Below are positions 18,175-27,940 of a stretch of DNA of 64,000 nt, in pieces. The notes beneath the pieces were generated by a model. That model saw only the letters and a program-made list of their open reading frames with translations. It searched no databases and was not told the DNA's origin. The DNA is from Myxococcota bacterium (lineage in GTDB: Bacteria > Myxococcota_A > UBA9160 > UBA4427), in contig JAQWRT010000027.1 in assembly GCA_029243605.1 (NCBI GenBank), forward strand, positions 62,001 through 126,000, in the 5' to 3' direction. A program made the position numbers and the translations under genes. Position 1 is the first letter of the stretch, and each line of letters opens with the position of its first letter.

Positions 18175-18606
18175 ATGAATTATTCAAAACCCTACATCAT
18201 TCTTACCCTGATGGTATGGCTACCGTGGGGGCTCATCTGCATTTTCAACACCGACATCATTCTGCAGATTATCGGAGTGACGGGCACCCACCCCACTGGC
18301 AATACCGATGTTCGCGTGATGTACGGTGGTGTGCAGTTCGCTGTAGGGCTGATGGCAGCGCTCGCGCTCTATGACAAGCGCTATTTCGAGAAACTCTTGT
18401 GGACCCTTGCGTTTCTCGGCAGCTGCATGGCGATCAGCCGATTCTACGGATTGGTCGTTGATGACAGCGGCACTGTGTATACATGGGGCGTTCTCGGGTA
18501 CGAAGCGTTCGCCGGTGGATCTGCCATTGCCTGGCTGATTCTGCTCCCTCGCCTCAATGCCCAAGAGGAGGTGCCGGGGCCCTTGGCTTCGGAAACCGAT
18601 TATTAA
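18175..18606 (+). CDS. DUF4345-like four-helix membrane protein
   Basis: 143 residues from ATG 18175 (AGGAAC upstream). Four membrane helices are visible: YIILTLMVWLPWGLICIF, VMYGGVQFAVGLMAALALYD, LLWTLAFLGSCMAISRFYG, and AFAGGSAIAWLILLP. The pattern RVMYGGVQFAVG plus RFYGLVVD matches the DUF4345 family of small inner-membrane proteins of unknown function. Divergent from the large secreted protein. Confidence 0.8.
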   Translation: MNYSKPYIILTLMVWLPWGLICIFNTDIILQIIGVTGTHPTGNTDVRVMYGGVQFAVGLMAALALYDKRYFEKLLWTLAFLGSCMAISRFYGLVVDDSGTVYTWGVLGYEAFAGGSAIAWLILLPRLNAQEEVPGPLASETDY

Positions 18607-18767
18607 AAAAAAGAGGCGTGCTCACTTGAAATCATTTGGGCTCACTCCAGAACACAGTCGCTCAATCCCAGCTTGGTCCGAAACGCCACGCCCAAGCTCT
18701 GCCGCGGCGTCACCTGCTCCGGCGGGTGCTTCCATCGGAGCCATCGCACGGGTTCTTCTATCCCGTA

Positions 18768-19166
18768 GTCATGACGCCAGACCAGGCTTCGCGCGCGGTG
18801 GTCGTAAACGAGAGAACCACCGTGGCCATGGCTCTCGCGACGGCTCATTTTCTCGACCAAGGCGACCTGAGCGGACCCTCTCGGGGGGTCCAGAGTGCAG
18901 CCCATATCGCGGGAATTCCTGTCGATCCAGCCAAAGGGCTAACCGCCGACCGGCTTCACAATTCCCCCAACGGTGACGAAACCCGGACAGAGAAAACTTT
19001 CAACTCCCTCGCCAACCTCATGAGCCTATGTGTCTCATCTCAAAGTGAGTGCGACGCGCCCTTCTTCGCCGCCAACTCCTCTTACCTAGGCGCGTTTGAT
19101 CAAGCCACAGACACCCTGCAAGCCCTATTGGATATTGCCCTCCATCCGAGGATCAACTTGGGCTGA
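18768..19166 (+). pseudogene. fragment of a large secreted or repeat protein
   Basis: About 130 residues, from TPDQASRAVVVNERTTVAMA through GLTADRLHNSPNGDETRTEK and FNSLANLMSLCVSS to ALLDIALHPRINLG. The PNG-T-T-NSLANL-CV pattern is one I associate with a helical segment inside much longer exported bacterial proteins. Here there is neither a signal peptide nor the remaining domains, and the sequence upstream (18607-18767) is not protein-like, so I read it as a remnant. An isolated short gene cannot be excluded. Confidence 0.5.
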
Positions 19167-19306
19167 CATGGAGCCAGCATAGGAAGCGAGTCGCACCTCG
19201 TCGATTTGCGAGGTCTTGTCGCGTCTCAGCGAATTGCCCCTGGGATTCGGTTACACTGGGGACAAGCGATTGGGCAATGAGCATTGCGCAAGCCGGAGAC
19301 GACATT

Positions 19307-19750
19307 TTGAAAATCAGATGGTTCGTCGTTGGAATATGCCTACTGGCCTACACTCCCCTGGCCCAAACGGCAGAAGGTGAGTCCCCCAAGCCCCTGACAA
19401 TCGCGAAAGAACCCGGATCTAATTTCGACGCCTCAAATTTCGCGGCGGGTCAGGGGCGTGAGTTGGTGATTGCGAACTGCACGGCCTGCCATTCAGACAA
19501 GCTGGTGACGCAGAATCGATCCGACAGCCAGGGATGGCGCGAACTCATCAATTGGATGCAGAAGAAACAGGGTCTCTGGCCTCTGGATCCCAAAACCGAA
19601 GACGCCATCGTCGAATATCTAGCGACCTATTATGGTAGGCCCCAGGTCGCAGATGACACACGACGCCCTGCGCTTCCCGAACATTTAATGCCGCCGATCT
19701 CCTCATCGCCGCCCACACCCCCGTCCCCAGGGAGAAAAATCCGTGACTAA
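19307..19750 (+). CDS. exported monoheme cytochrome c, partner of the sulfite-oxidase-like enzyme
   Basis: About 147 residues. A signal peptide (WFVVGICLLAYTPLAQTA) precedes a small cytochrome c with heme motif CTACH and axial Met candidate in the helix WMQKKQGLWPL. A Pro-rich tail ends the protein. I prefer the TTG at 19307 because GGAG lies eight bases before it and it puts the signal at the N-terminus; ATG 19277 adds ten residues. It overlaps the next gene, a molybdopterin sulfite-oxidase homologue, by 8 bp. The pair matches the SorA/SorB or SorT/SorU layout in which the cytochrome takes electrons from sulfite oxidation in the periplasm. Confidence 0.8.
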   Translation: MKIRWFVVGICLLAYTPLAQTAEGESPKPLTIAKEPGSNFDASNFAAGQGRELVIANCTACHSDKLVTQNRSDSQGWRELINWMQKKQGLWPLDPKTEDAIVEYLATYYGRPQVADDTRRPALPEHLMPPISSSPPTPPSPGRKIRD

Positions 19751-21062
19751 AGAACACGACGAACGAGGAATTCACGACCTATACGAGGAAGACCCTCTTG
19801 CGGCGGACGAGAAGCTTTGGGGACGGCGCTCAGACCCCGTCACCCGGCGTGGATTCCTACACGGGGCAGGACTCACTGCCATGGGCGCGGTGCTTGGGCT
19901 AAATATTCCCTACGCACGCAATATGCCGGCCGGCCTGATCCCCGCGGCCTTGGCTGACACACCCGAAGGCTTCCGAATTCCAGGCAAGCACGAAGGACTC
20001 GTCGTCCTCAACGACCGGCCGCTCAATGCCGAGACTCCTGCCTACCTGCTCAACGATGACATCACGCCCAATGACCGACTCTTTGTCCGAAATAATGGAT
20101 TCCCCCCGAGCAACGTCGACGCATCTACCTGGACTCTCGACATCGGCGGCGAGTCCGTTCGCACGGCAAAACGCTTTACCCTCGAAGAACTGAAGTCTCG
20201 CTTTCCCAAGCAAACGTTGCAGCTACAACTCGAATGCGGAGGGAACGGTCGCTCAGAGTACCGACCGCGCGCCCGAGGCAACCAATGGAGCACAGGCGCG
20301 GTCGGTTGCCCTGAATGGACGGGCATTCGCCTGCGAGACGTTCTTGAAGAATGCGGAGTCCAGGACAGTGCCGTCTACATCGGTTACCAGGGCGCAGATC
20401 GTCATGCCAGCGGAGACCCCACCAAAAGCGCGATCTCCCGCGGAGTCCCCATGGCCAAGGCACTCGAGGACGAAACGTTGCTGGCCTTCTCGATCAACGG
20501 CGGCGAAATCCCAGCGCTTCATGGCGCTCCCCTTCGGCTCGTATGTGCGGGCTGGCCGGGTTCGACTTCAGGAAAATGGCTTACCCGCATCGATATCCGC
20601 GATCGAGTTCACGACGGAACAAAAATGACGGGAAAGGCCTATCGGGTCCCCTGCACTCCGGTGGCACCCGGTGAGGCCGTGGATGAATCTGAGATGTGCA
20701 TCATCGAGTCGATGCCGGTGAAATCCTTGATCACCTCGATTCGCTCGGGGACGGTTCATCCGGTGAATGAGCCGATTCGGGTAGGCGGTCACGCGTGGGC
20801 CGGCGACCTCGAAGTCCGTCAGGTCGAACTCTCGGGTGATTTCGGGCAAACGTGGTCCACTTGTGAACTCAGAGAACCTCCGAATCGACTCGCTTGGCAA
20901 CGCTTTGAAGGCGAACTGACTTTCCCCGTGGAGGGCTACTACGAGATATGGGCCCGGGCCACGGATCAAGCAGGCCGAATGCAACCCATGTTGGTGCCCG
21001 GGTGGAATCCCAAGGGCTACCTCAATAACGCTTGCCATCGCGTGGCTGTCCGGGTGGCCTGA
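19743..21062 (+). CDS. Tat-exported sulfite-oxidase-family molybdopterin enzyme
   Basis: 439 residues from GTG 19743 (AGGGAGA upstream). A twin-arginine signal is present (TRRGFLHGAGLTAMGAVLGL). The molybdopterin domain has the Mo-ligating Cys in LQLECGGNGRSEY and the motif ECGVQDSAVYIGYQGADRH; the Mo-Co dimerisation domain follows (HAWAGDLEVRQVELSGDFGQ to GYYEIWARATDQAGRMQP). Members oxidise sulfite to sulfate or act on related substrates. The adjacent cytochrome c supports a periplasmic sulfite dehydrogenase role. Substrate is inferred, since YedY-like and other sulfite-oxidase homologues share this fold. Confidence 0.85.
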   Translation: MTKEHDERGIHDLYEEDPLAADEKLWGRRSDPVTRRGFLHGAGLTAMGAVLGLNIPYARNMPAGLIPAALADTPEGFRIPGKHEGLVVLNDRPLNAETPAYLLNDDITPNDRLFVRNNGFPPSNVDASTWTLDIGGESVRTAKRFTLEELKSRFPKQTLQLQLECGGNGRSEYRPRARGNQWSTGAVGCPEWTGIRLRDVLEECGVQDSAVYIGYQGADRHASGDPTKSAISRGVPMAKALEDETLLAFSINGGEIPALHGAPLRLVCAGWPGSTSGKWLTRIDIRDRVHDGTKMTGKAYRVPCTPVAPGEAVDESEMCIIESMPVKSLITSIRSGTVHPVNEPIRVGGHAWAGDLEVRQVELSGDFGQTWSTCELREPPNRLAWQRFEGELTFPVEGYYEIWARATDQAGRMQPMLVPGWNPKGYLNNACHRVAVRVA

Positions 21063-21189
21063 GGCGAAGGCCCTGGTTCCGTGCCATGGATCGGCTTGCA
21101 CGGAAGAGCTCAACCTCAGCAAGTTCCGAGACGCCCACTCTGCCCCGGACTTCGTGTGCTGTTCTCGGTGCAAATGCCCCGGACACGCT

Positions 21190-22299
21190 TCAACGCGTTT
21201 GAAGTAGACGCAGGCAGAGGATCTTGGCGATATTGAGCATGAGATGGGCGGCACCCTGAGCGTCCGAATCGATCGCCTTACGGATAGTGCGCTCGCTCAA
21301 GCTGAGAATACGACAGGAGGTCGCAGCGTACATATCAGCCACCCGTGGCCGTTCAAGGAGGAAGGCCATGGCCCCGAAGACGTCGCCAGGGCCGAATACC
21401 CCCAGGAGCGCTCCCTCATCGCGAACCTCGACGTGGCCCTCGAGAAGCACGAACATATTCCGGGCGGTTCCGCCCTTCTTGATCACATGGTCGCCCGGCT
21501 CGCAGTGAATGATATTGCTCTTGTGGATCACACCCATAACTTCGTCATTCGTCAGGCCTTCAAGGGTCGAAATCTGATTTTCATTGAGATCTTCGAGCGA
21601 GTGGTTCACTTCACCCAGGTAGAGCCCTGAATCTACGAGTCGCTGGCTGACTACGTTGCCCTGGTCCGCGAGAAGCCTCTCTATGCACTCGGGGATCTTT
21701 TTTTCGTCGCCCCAATCTCGAGTAGTTTCCACGGATGGAGAGCCAATACGCCGGAGGTAGTCGATGTCCTCGACGACATTCACAATCGGGATGAGGTACC
21801 CCGAATCAGGGCTGCTGATGTTCTGTGCGGCAAAGGTCCGGCTGCCCTGGCTGACGTAGCGACTCAGCAGGTGAGGCTCGCACGCACCAAAAATCAGCTG
21901 GACGCGCTTTTCGCCGATAAAGGATTGTGATTTTTCTCCGAGTTCCCAAAAGATAGAACTCCCGCGCAGATCGGGCCTCACCATCCCCCGCTCCCCCACA
22001 GCCATCGCTTCACCGGGGATTTCGGCCAAAAAAGGCGCTAGCCGATAGTGGTCAACCAGCCGCTCTGTGAATGGAGCATCTCCTCCCCAGTTGAATCTCG
22101 AGGTGGCGACAACCTCCCCATCCACCGCGGCGTAGAAGATGCGCGCGCTTTCATCCTCGGGTTCGCAAAAGCGTCGGTTCGCGTGATCAGCGATTCCCCG
22201 GTAGCGCCCCATTTCTTCGACGTAGACGTCGTAGCGAAAGCGGTAGACCGCTTCCTTTTCTTCCTCGCTTTGGGCAAGGTGCGCTCCGTCTTGAATCAA
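21190..22299 (-). CDS. N-acyltransferase (FeeM/LuxI-like GNAT fold) fused to a cyclic-nucleotide-binding domain
   Basis: 369 residues. Residues about 10-200 resemble the GNAT-fold N-acyl amino acid synthase/autoinducer-synthase group: RFRYDVYVEEMGRY near the N-terminus, VATSRFNWGG, GERGMVRPDLRGSSIFWELG and SRYVSQGSRTFAAQN. Residues about 240-365 form a cNMP-binding beta-roll (HCEPGDHVIKKGGTARNMFV, LLEGHVEVRDEGALLGVFGP, GDVFGAMAFLLERPRVADMY). The phosphate-binding cassette shape is kept (FGAMAFLLERPRVA). No helix-turn-helix follows. The enzyme may be gated by cAMP or cGMP. Mycobacterial Pat also combines these domains, but in the opposite order and with a different GNAT. No synthase for a cyclic nucleotide is in the window. 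Confidence 0.75.
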   Translation of the reverse strand: MIQDGAHLAQSEEEKEAVYRFRYDVYVEEMGRYRGIADHANRRFCEPEDESARIFYAAVDGEVVATSRFNWGGDAPFTERLVDHYRLAPFLAEIPGEAMAVGERGMVRPDLRGSSIFWELGEKSQSFIGEKRVQLIFGACEPHLLSRYVSQGSRTFAAQNISSPDSGYLIPIVNVVEDIDYLRRIGSPSVETTRDWGDEKKIPECIERLLADQGNVVSQRLVDSGLYLGEVNHSLEDLNENQISTLEGLTNDEVMGVIHKSNIIHCEPGDHVIKKGGTARNMFVLLEGHVEVRDEGALLGVFGPGDVFGAMAFLLERPRVADMYAATSCRILSLSERTIRKAIDSDAQGAAHLMLNIAKILCLRLLQTR

Positions 22300-22503
22300 C
22301 GGAATCTCCTTAGTCGTTATCTCTGAAGGCCCTCAAGAATACCCAGAATCGTCTCAGCCGGATACGGAACCAGCGCGCCTTGAGGAGAAGGGCCCGACGA
22401 ATTGAAAGCTTCTTCGGCCAATGGGGCATCCTGTGGCGAAGACGTAGAAGCACCTTTTGTAGATTCGCCCAGGGCTGCGACTCGGAACAAAACGGAGACT
22501 CGG

Positions 22504-24160
22504 ATGCATATTCTCGTTTTAAGCGTGCTGGCTTTGCTCTCCCTGGGGTGTAGTGAGAATAACTCAGGTTCGGGCAATCAGGCTTGCACCAGCGAGAATA
22601 TCGAGACGACAATCGGCACCGTTTGCGGACGGATCGAGACCCCAACCGGCCTGGGCGGCTAGCGGCTGAGGTCTTTCTTGGCATTCCATTCGCCGAAACC
22701 ACGGCCGGGGAAAACCGGTGGCGACCCCCGATTCCCAAAGCGGAGTGGGCTGGGGTATTTCGCGCAGTTGAAAAATCGCCTGGGTGCCCGCAAGACGATT
22801 CATCGGAATTTGGCCTCGTAGAAGCGGAGACCAGCGAGGATTGCTTGACTGTCAATATTTGGCGCCCGCACGGAACCCCACCACCGTCGCCGCTCCCGGT
22901 CCTAGTGTGGGTCTACGGGGGGTCGTTCGATGCGGGCGCGAACTCAGTGCCTATCTACGACGGCGCATACATGGCCGCACAGCAGGACGTCGTCGTGGTG
23001 ACGCTCAACTATCGCGTCGGTGCCCTCGGTTTCCTTACTGGAATAGATGGCCTCGAAGGTAACTACGGCCTCAGAGACCAACAACTCGCGCTCCAATGGG
23101 TAAGCGACAACGCTGCCGCTTTCGGCGGCGACCCTAGTCGCGTCACTTTCTTCGGGCAGAGCGCCGGTGCCATATCCGTCGGGTTTCACGCACTCTCGAT
23201 TCCCTCGAGTAGGAATCCGAGTTTATTTCAAGCAATCATCATGGAGAGCAACCCGTTTGGCCTCCCGTTCAAGACAGAGAGTCAGGCATAGGAGACGCCG
23301 AGCTTCTTAGCAGAGAACTCGGCTGCGAGGGCGAACTCGACAAAGTCAACTGCATGCGCGAAGCGACGGCGCTTAGCGTCGTCACCGCTCAGGCAACCGT
23401 TTCAGCCGAGTTGAGAAGCATCTTAGGCGCGGACATCGCCGGGCTCTTGGTCTTCGCGCCAACGATTGATGGTGCTGGGGTTTTTGTTGAGCAGCAGCCC
23501 ATAGCCTCGGCGCAGAACGGCGGCGTCAACCTGCCAACCATTCTCGGCGCGAATGGGTCGGGAGGAATCCCTTTTACCTGGGGAGTAAGCGATCAGGGTG
23601 AAATTTCCGAGGACGCGTACGAAGCGATGCTGACTTTCTTTTTTGGCCTCACGAACGGAGCGCAGATCAAAGGTCTCTACTCCCCCCTACCCTGGACCAA
23701 CTACTTAACGCCGCTCTCAAATATCCTCACCGACTACCTCTTCGGGTGTTCGAACCAATTCGTCGCTCAGCAAACGACTTCAAGCCTCTACGCATACCGC
23801 TTTAACGCGACCGACATCAATGCCGTCCCATCAGTTTCAGCATGCACTGGCGAAGCCTGCCACGGCGACGAGGTCCCCTTCGTATTTCACAGCTTCCAAC
23901 AGCTTGGCATACAAAACGTCACTCCGGATGAGGACGCGCTTTCCAACACAATAATCGGCTACTGGAACTCGTTCGCGCGAGAACTGCCCCCCAACGGAGA
24001 TGCTCTTTTTCAATGGCCGGAGTTCACGGCAAGCGGTTTTCAATATCTGATTTTGGAAAACTCGGCCTCCACCACTCAAATCGACCCAATCCCCAACTGC
24101 AATTTCTGGGACGGCATTGGGTATGACCTCAGTACAGGGCCTCTGTCGCCGCAGCCCTGA
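22504..24160 (+). pseudogene. carboxylesterase type B lipoprotein with two frameshifts
   Basis: Three consecutive frames encode one alpha/beta-hydrolase. Part 1 (22504-22662) has a lipoprotein signal with lipobox LSLGC. After a shift near 22645, part 2 (to 23291) has FLGIPFAETTAGENRWRPP, EDCLTVNIWRP, the oxyanion segment VYGGSFDAG and the nucleophile elbow FFGQSAGAIS. After a shift near 23285, part 3 runs to 24160 and includes the His region CHGDEVPFVFH. The elbow is GQSAG instead of the usual GESAGG. Total length (~550 residues) fits the family. Two independent shifts favour a decayed gene, but sequence error is not excluded. Confidence 0.75.
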
Positions 24161-24287
24161 CCCAAACTTTCTGCCGTGAATCGACTTAATTGCCCTATTC
24201 TCCTGTCTCCAGACAAGTGCTCCTCGATCCCTCGGACCTTTCCGTGTTGTATGGGGAAATACTCGGCCTGGGCGGAAAGAGGGCTGT

Positions 24288-25592
24288 TTGAAAGACCAGA
24301 AAATCGGGACTTTTTCCGCGCTTTCCATTGGCGTGGGGGGAATGGTGGGGGGAGGCATCTTCGCCATTACCGGGCTCGCCATCGAATTGACCCGAGGCGC
24401 CGCCCCTGTGGCCTTCTGCATCGCGGGACTCGTCGCGCTCTTGACCGCCTACTCGTACTGGAAACTCACCCTCGCCTTTCCGAGTGAAGGTGGCACCGTT
24501 GACTTTCTGAATCGGGGCTATGGCACGGGCATTCTGACCGGGGCGCTGAATATCCTGCTCTGTATGAACTACGTCGTCTTGCTCGCAATTTACGCATATG
24601 CCTTTGGGGCCTACGGAGCCCGCATGCTTGGGGTCGCTGACTTCGATTTATGGCGGCATATCTTGCTCTCAAGCGTGCTCCTAGTCCTCGTGCTCATCAA
24701 TTTTCTCGGCCCGAGCCTGGTCATTCGCTCCGAGAATCTTCTCAATATTGGGAAATTGATCCTCCTGGGCATCTTCATAATCGCCGGCCTGAGCTCGCCC
24801 ATGCCCCACACCCATATTCTCTCCCCCGAGAATTACACGGTCAGCACGTTCGGGATCATCTCGGGAGCCATGATCATTTTCTTGAACTACGAGGGCTTCG
24901 AGTTGATCGCCAATGCCGCTCGAGAGATTAGGGAGCCGCGCAAAAGCCTTCCCATAGCCTATATGGGCGGAGTCATCCTGGTCATGTCCATCTACGCGCT
25001 GATCGCCATCGTCACCGTGGGGCATCTCTCCATGGAGGAAGTTTCCCAGTACAGCACTTATTCACTCTCCGAGGCCGCCCGCCTCTCCATGGGCACGCCT
25101 GGATTCATGATGATCGGGATTGCCGCTCTGCTCGCGACGTCTTCGGCAATCAACGCCACCTTCTATAGCTCGGGCCGGTTGACATATATCATCGCGAAAT
25201 CCGGAGAACTCCCCTCAGAACTCGAACGCAATATCAAGGGTCGGCCCAATGAGGGCATGTTCATATTCGCCATTCTCACGCTCCTGGTCGCCAATTTCGT
25301 GCCGCTCAATGCCATCGCCACCATGGGCTCGACAGGTTTTCTACTGGTCTTCATGGCCGTCAATATCGTCAGCTTCCGCCGCGCCAGGGAGATAGAAGCC
25401 TCGCGCTTGATTTCACTCGCCGGAGCTCTTGCTTGCCTGGGTGCAGTCACGGCCCTCTGCTGGCAGACTGTCGCTAATCCCGACACTCGGATGCAGATTT
25501 GGATCCTGGTGGGAATGATTGCCCTCGCATTCGGCATCGAGGTTATCTACCGCAGATACAGTGGCCGAGCGATCCATATGGGGCGAGAGTAG
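24288..25592 (+). CDS. APC-family amino acid permease
   Basis: 434 residues from a TTG start at 24288. About 12 membrane helices begin with the APC substrate-site helix (ALSIGVGGMVGGGIFAITG) and include the unwound helix 6 region GAMIIFLNYEGFELIANAAR. The motif EIREPRKSLPIAYMGGV is typical of the APC amino acid transporter group. Inner membrane; probably H+- or antiport-coupled uptake of an amino acid or amine. Substrate unknown. Stands alone. Confidence 0.88.
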   Translation: MKDQKIGTFSALSIGVGGMVGGGIFAITGLAIELTRGAAPVAFCIAGLVALLTAYSYWKLTLAFPSEGGTVDFLNRGYGTGILTGALNILLCMNYVVLLAIYAYAFGAYGARMLGVADFDLWRHILLSSVLLVLVLINFLGPSLVIRSENLLNIGKLILLGIFIIAGLSSPMPHTHILSPENYTVSTFGIISGAMIIFLNYEGFELIANAAREIREPRKSLPIAYMGGVILVMSIYALIAIVTVGHLSMEEVSQYSTYSLSEAARLSMGTPGFMMIGIAALLATSSAINATFYSSGRLTYIIAKSGELPSELERNIKGRPNEGMFIFAILTLLVANFVPLNAIATMGSTGFLLVFMAVNIVSFRRAREIEASRLISLAGALACLGAVTALCWQTVANPDTRMQIWILVGMIALAFGIEVIYRRYSGRAIHMGRE

Positions 25593-26100
25593 AAACTCGA
25601 CGAGCGACCCAACCAATCGTCCCGTACCCATGGCCCTATACCACCCGTCTTTCCTCCTTCCGCACCCGGGTGCGGGTCTAGACAGGGATAGGCTGAGCCG
25701 CGCCCTTTAGGCCCAGGCCACCTTCGACACTGGCCATGGCCGCCTCCTTCGCCGGTAGGCGCTGCCTGGCCTGGCCGCCCCCATTCTGTCGCCTGGGTCT
25801 TGGGTGAGAGCACTTCGCCCTATTGAGTGCCCTTGCTGCTTCCATCGCGTTTCTATCTCGAAATCGGCTCCCTTCGCTGATTCTTAGGATTCGAATCCGC
25901 AATTCTGATCCTATTCAGGCCGGAATTCCGACTGAATATCCAGGCGCGTCTGAAGGATGCAGGCGATGGAATTTTCTCGGACGACACAAGACCCGACGTC
26001 ACCGGCGCCCCGAGAGGCCTAAGTCCAAAAACTCATGTCATTTTTGCTGTTTTCCAAACTCAAATATTCAGCTCACGCTGGCTTACTCAAGGAGATCTCC
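25593..26100. other. gene-free stretch with a GC-rich palindrome
   Basis: 508 bases without a credible gene. The only structure I see is the perfect palindrome CCGCACCCGGGTGCGG at 25660-25675, followed by GTCTAGAC. It may terminate the permease transcript although no T-run follows. Confidence 0.4.
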
Positions 26101-27216
26101 GTGATTCGATTCCCCGCTCTGGTGACCTTACTCGTCTTTTCTCTTTCCTCTCTGGCTCTAGCCAACGAAGACTTCCCCTTCCATGAGTTCATGCCAGTGG
26201 ACCCCATGCCCGCGTCCATAATCGGCGCTCCTATTCACGACTCGGAAATTGAGCTCGACCGAATCTCCGGCGGCGTCGTCATCGAAGCCGAAACCAGTGG
26301 CCTCACTCCTCAAAGCGCATATACGGTTTGGGCGCTGGTCTTCAACGACCCCTCAGCCTGCGTGGATGAGTGCGATCTCTCCGACATGGGAGCCGAGGGA
26401 TTCTCGGCGCTCTGGTCGGGCGTCGGCTTTGTCGCCAACGAAGAGGGTGAAGCCGAGTTCGAATCAATCATGTTCAAAAATGAACCCGCAGGAGAAGTCC
26501 TGATGGGTGAAGGATTGATGAATGCTCGAAGAGCCGAGATTCACTTGATTATTCGCTCGCATGGACCTGCGGCGTTTGGTGACTCCGAACTGCTCGACAG
26601 TCAACTCACGACCTTCGCAGGCGGCTGCGATATCTACACCTGTGTAGATGTTCAATATGCGACGCTCAAAACCCAGCAGCGGATGGTTGCCGCCAAAAGA
26701 GATAAAGCGCCATTCCAAGATTTTTCGGAGGCGAACTTTGGCGATATTATTCCCGACTCAAAAATCAAGATGAAGCGAAAGCAGCGAAAGATTCGGCTCT
26801 CGGGAGAAACGACTCGCCTTGAAGCCGGTCACGCTTATACAATCTGGGCAGTCATTTACAACAGCCCCCAGGATTGCGTTGACGGCTGCAACGAGGAGGA
26901 CTTCGTACTTCCGAGCAGCTCGGTCATCTGGTCCGGAATCGGCTTCGTGGCCGACGAAGACGGAGAAGCGAGCTTCAAGACCCGGCTCCGCGAAGGATCT
27001 TTTCCGGGTCAAATCCTCTTTGGAATGGGCCTGACCGACGCCGACGCCGCTGAGATTCACCTGGTTGTCCGAGGGCACGGGCCGGCCGCACTCGACGACC
27101 CAGCGATGCTCGAAGCACAAATTTCCACTTTCATGGGGGGATGCGAAACCCTTGAATGCGTGGACGTTCAGTTCGCTGTGATTGGCCAAGCAATGGAAGC
27201 TGCTGACGACGACTGA
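26101..27216 (+). CDS. secreted protein with two copies of a Cys-containing domain
   Basis: 371 residues from GTG 26101, preceded by AAGGAGA. Signal peptide FPALVTLLVFSLSSLALA. Two homologous halves follow. The first holds YTVWALVFNDPSACVDECDL, SALWSGVGFVANEEGEAEF, AEIHLIIRSHGPA and GGCDIYTCVDVQYA. The second holds YTIWAVIYNSPQDCVDGCNE, SVIWSGIGFVADEDGEASFK, AEIHLVVRGHGPA and GGCETLECVDVQFAV. Each has four conserved Cys, probably two disulfides. I know this domain type from uncharacterised exported bacterial proteins; function unknown. An internal duplication is evident. A long inverted repeat follows the gene. Confidence 0.8.
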   Translation: MIRFPALVTLLVFSLSSLALANEDFPFHEFMPVDPMPASIIGAPIHDSEIELDRISGGVVIEAETSGLTPQSAYTVWALVFNDPSACVDECDLSDMGAEGFSALWSGVGFVANEEGEAEFESIMFKNEPAGEVLMGEGLMNARRAEIHLIIRSHGPAAFGDSELLDSQLTTFAGGCDIYTCVDVQYATLKTQQRMVAAKRDKAPFQDFSEANFGDIIPDSKIKMKRKQRKIRLSGETTRLEAGHAYTIWAVIYNSPQDCVDGCNEEDFVLPSSSVIWSGIGFVADEDGEASFKTRLREGSFPGQILFGMGLTDADAAEIHLVVRGHGPAALDDPAMLEAQISTFMGGCETLECVDVQFAVIGQAMEAADDD

Positions 27217-27236
27217 GTGCTCGAAAAAAGGGCGAT

Positions 27237-27276
27237 CGCCGTCGCCGAGTCACGTTCTCGTGATTCGGCGACGGCG
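27237..27276. terminator. 18-bp stem inverted repeat downstream of the duplicated-domain gene
   Basis: GCCGTCGCCGAGTCACG pairs with CGTGATTCGGCGACGGC across the loop TTCT with one G:T-type mismatch. No T-run follows on the plus strand, but an A-run precedes it, giving a T-run on the minus strand. It may act as a bidirectional or Rho-assisted terminator. Confidence 0.6.
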
Positions 27277-27419
27277 GCAGTCCGAATTGGGCCTTTAACA
27301 TCCTACCCTTCCGCATGCTTGAACTGTATGCTTTCGCCATTCCGAATCTTCGATTCAGAATCGAAAGTCCTTCAACGCATAGAGTATTCGGGTCTTTTTG
27401 TCGTGTGGTAGCGGGAGTC

Positions 27420-27449
27420 AGAAGGCAATCCATGTATTCAATGCCTTCT
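27420..27449 (+). promoter_or_regulatory. inverted repeat in the leader of the DUF3817 gene
   Basis: AGAAGGCA (27420-27427) and TGCCTTCT (27442-27449) are perfect inverted repeats 14 bases apart, ending 19 bases before the DUF3817 start codon. It could be a leader hairpin or operator; nothing more can be said from sequence. Confidence 0.35.
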
Positions 27450-27468
27450 TATTTCTGAAGAGAGACCC

Positions 27469-27915
27469 ATGCAGAAGCTCAATCAAAGATTCTTGAGATG
27501 GCTCTTCGTAGGCGGCCTCATCGAGGGAGTCTCGACTCTCATCCTTTTTTTCGTCGCTATGCCGCTCAAGTACTACGCCGATTTCCCGATAGCGGTGTCG
27601 ATCGTCGGACCGATCCACGGCGTGCTCTTCATCGCGCTCGTCGTGCTCTTCATCCTTGGACGAAAGTCGGTTCCACTCCCCACATGGCTCGTCTTGGCGG
27701 GAATAGTCGGAGCGACGATCCCGCTCGGTCCCTTTATCGTGGACATCAAGCTGGCTCGAATGCTCCGAGAGGCCCGGGCCAGTGAGAACTCTGCTGTACA
27801 GGACCCCGAGCAAGACTCGAACGCCCTGCCGCTAAAGCACCGCGCGAAGATCCGCGGAGCATCGATACCCAAACCGAGTCGAATACCAAATTCGTCTGGC
27901 CCAGGGGAGCGATGA
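27469..27915 (+). CDS. DUF3817 membrane protein
   Basis: 148 residues. Three membrane segments and the DUF3817 signature: LRWLFVGGLIEGVSTLILFF, VAMPLKYYADFPIAVSIVGP with IHGVLF, then VLAGIVGATIPLGPFIVD. The family is widespread, inner-membrane and uncharacterised. The C-terminal 50 residues are polar and unlike the family, which usually ends after the third helix. It overlaps or abuts the next short gene. Confidence 0.85.
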   Translation: MQKLNQRFLRWLFVGGLIEGVSTLILFFVAMPLKYYADFPIAVSIVGPIHGVLFIALVVLFILGRKSVPLPTWLVLAGIVGATIPLGPFIVDIKLARMLREARASENSAVQDPEQDSNALPLKHRAKIRGASIPKPSRIPNSSGPGER

Positions 27916-27940
27916 GCGCGCCCCTGGCGGTGCCGTGACC

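Noticed and set aside
25880-25930. GGATTCGAATCC resembling a tRNA T-arm
   Set aside because: No matching acceptor, D or anticodon arms could be placed around it.
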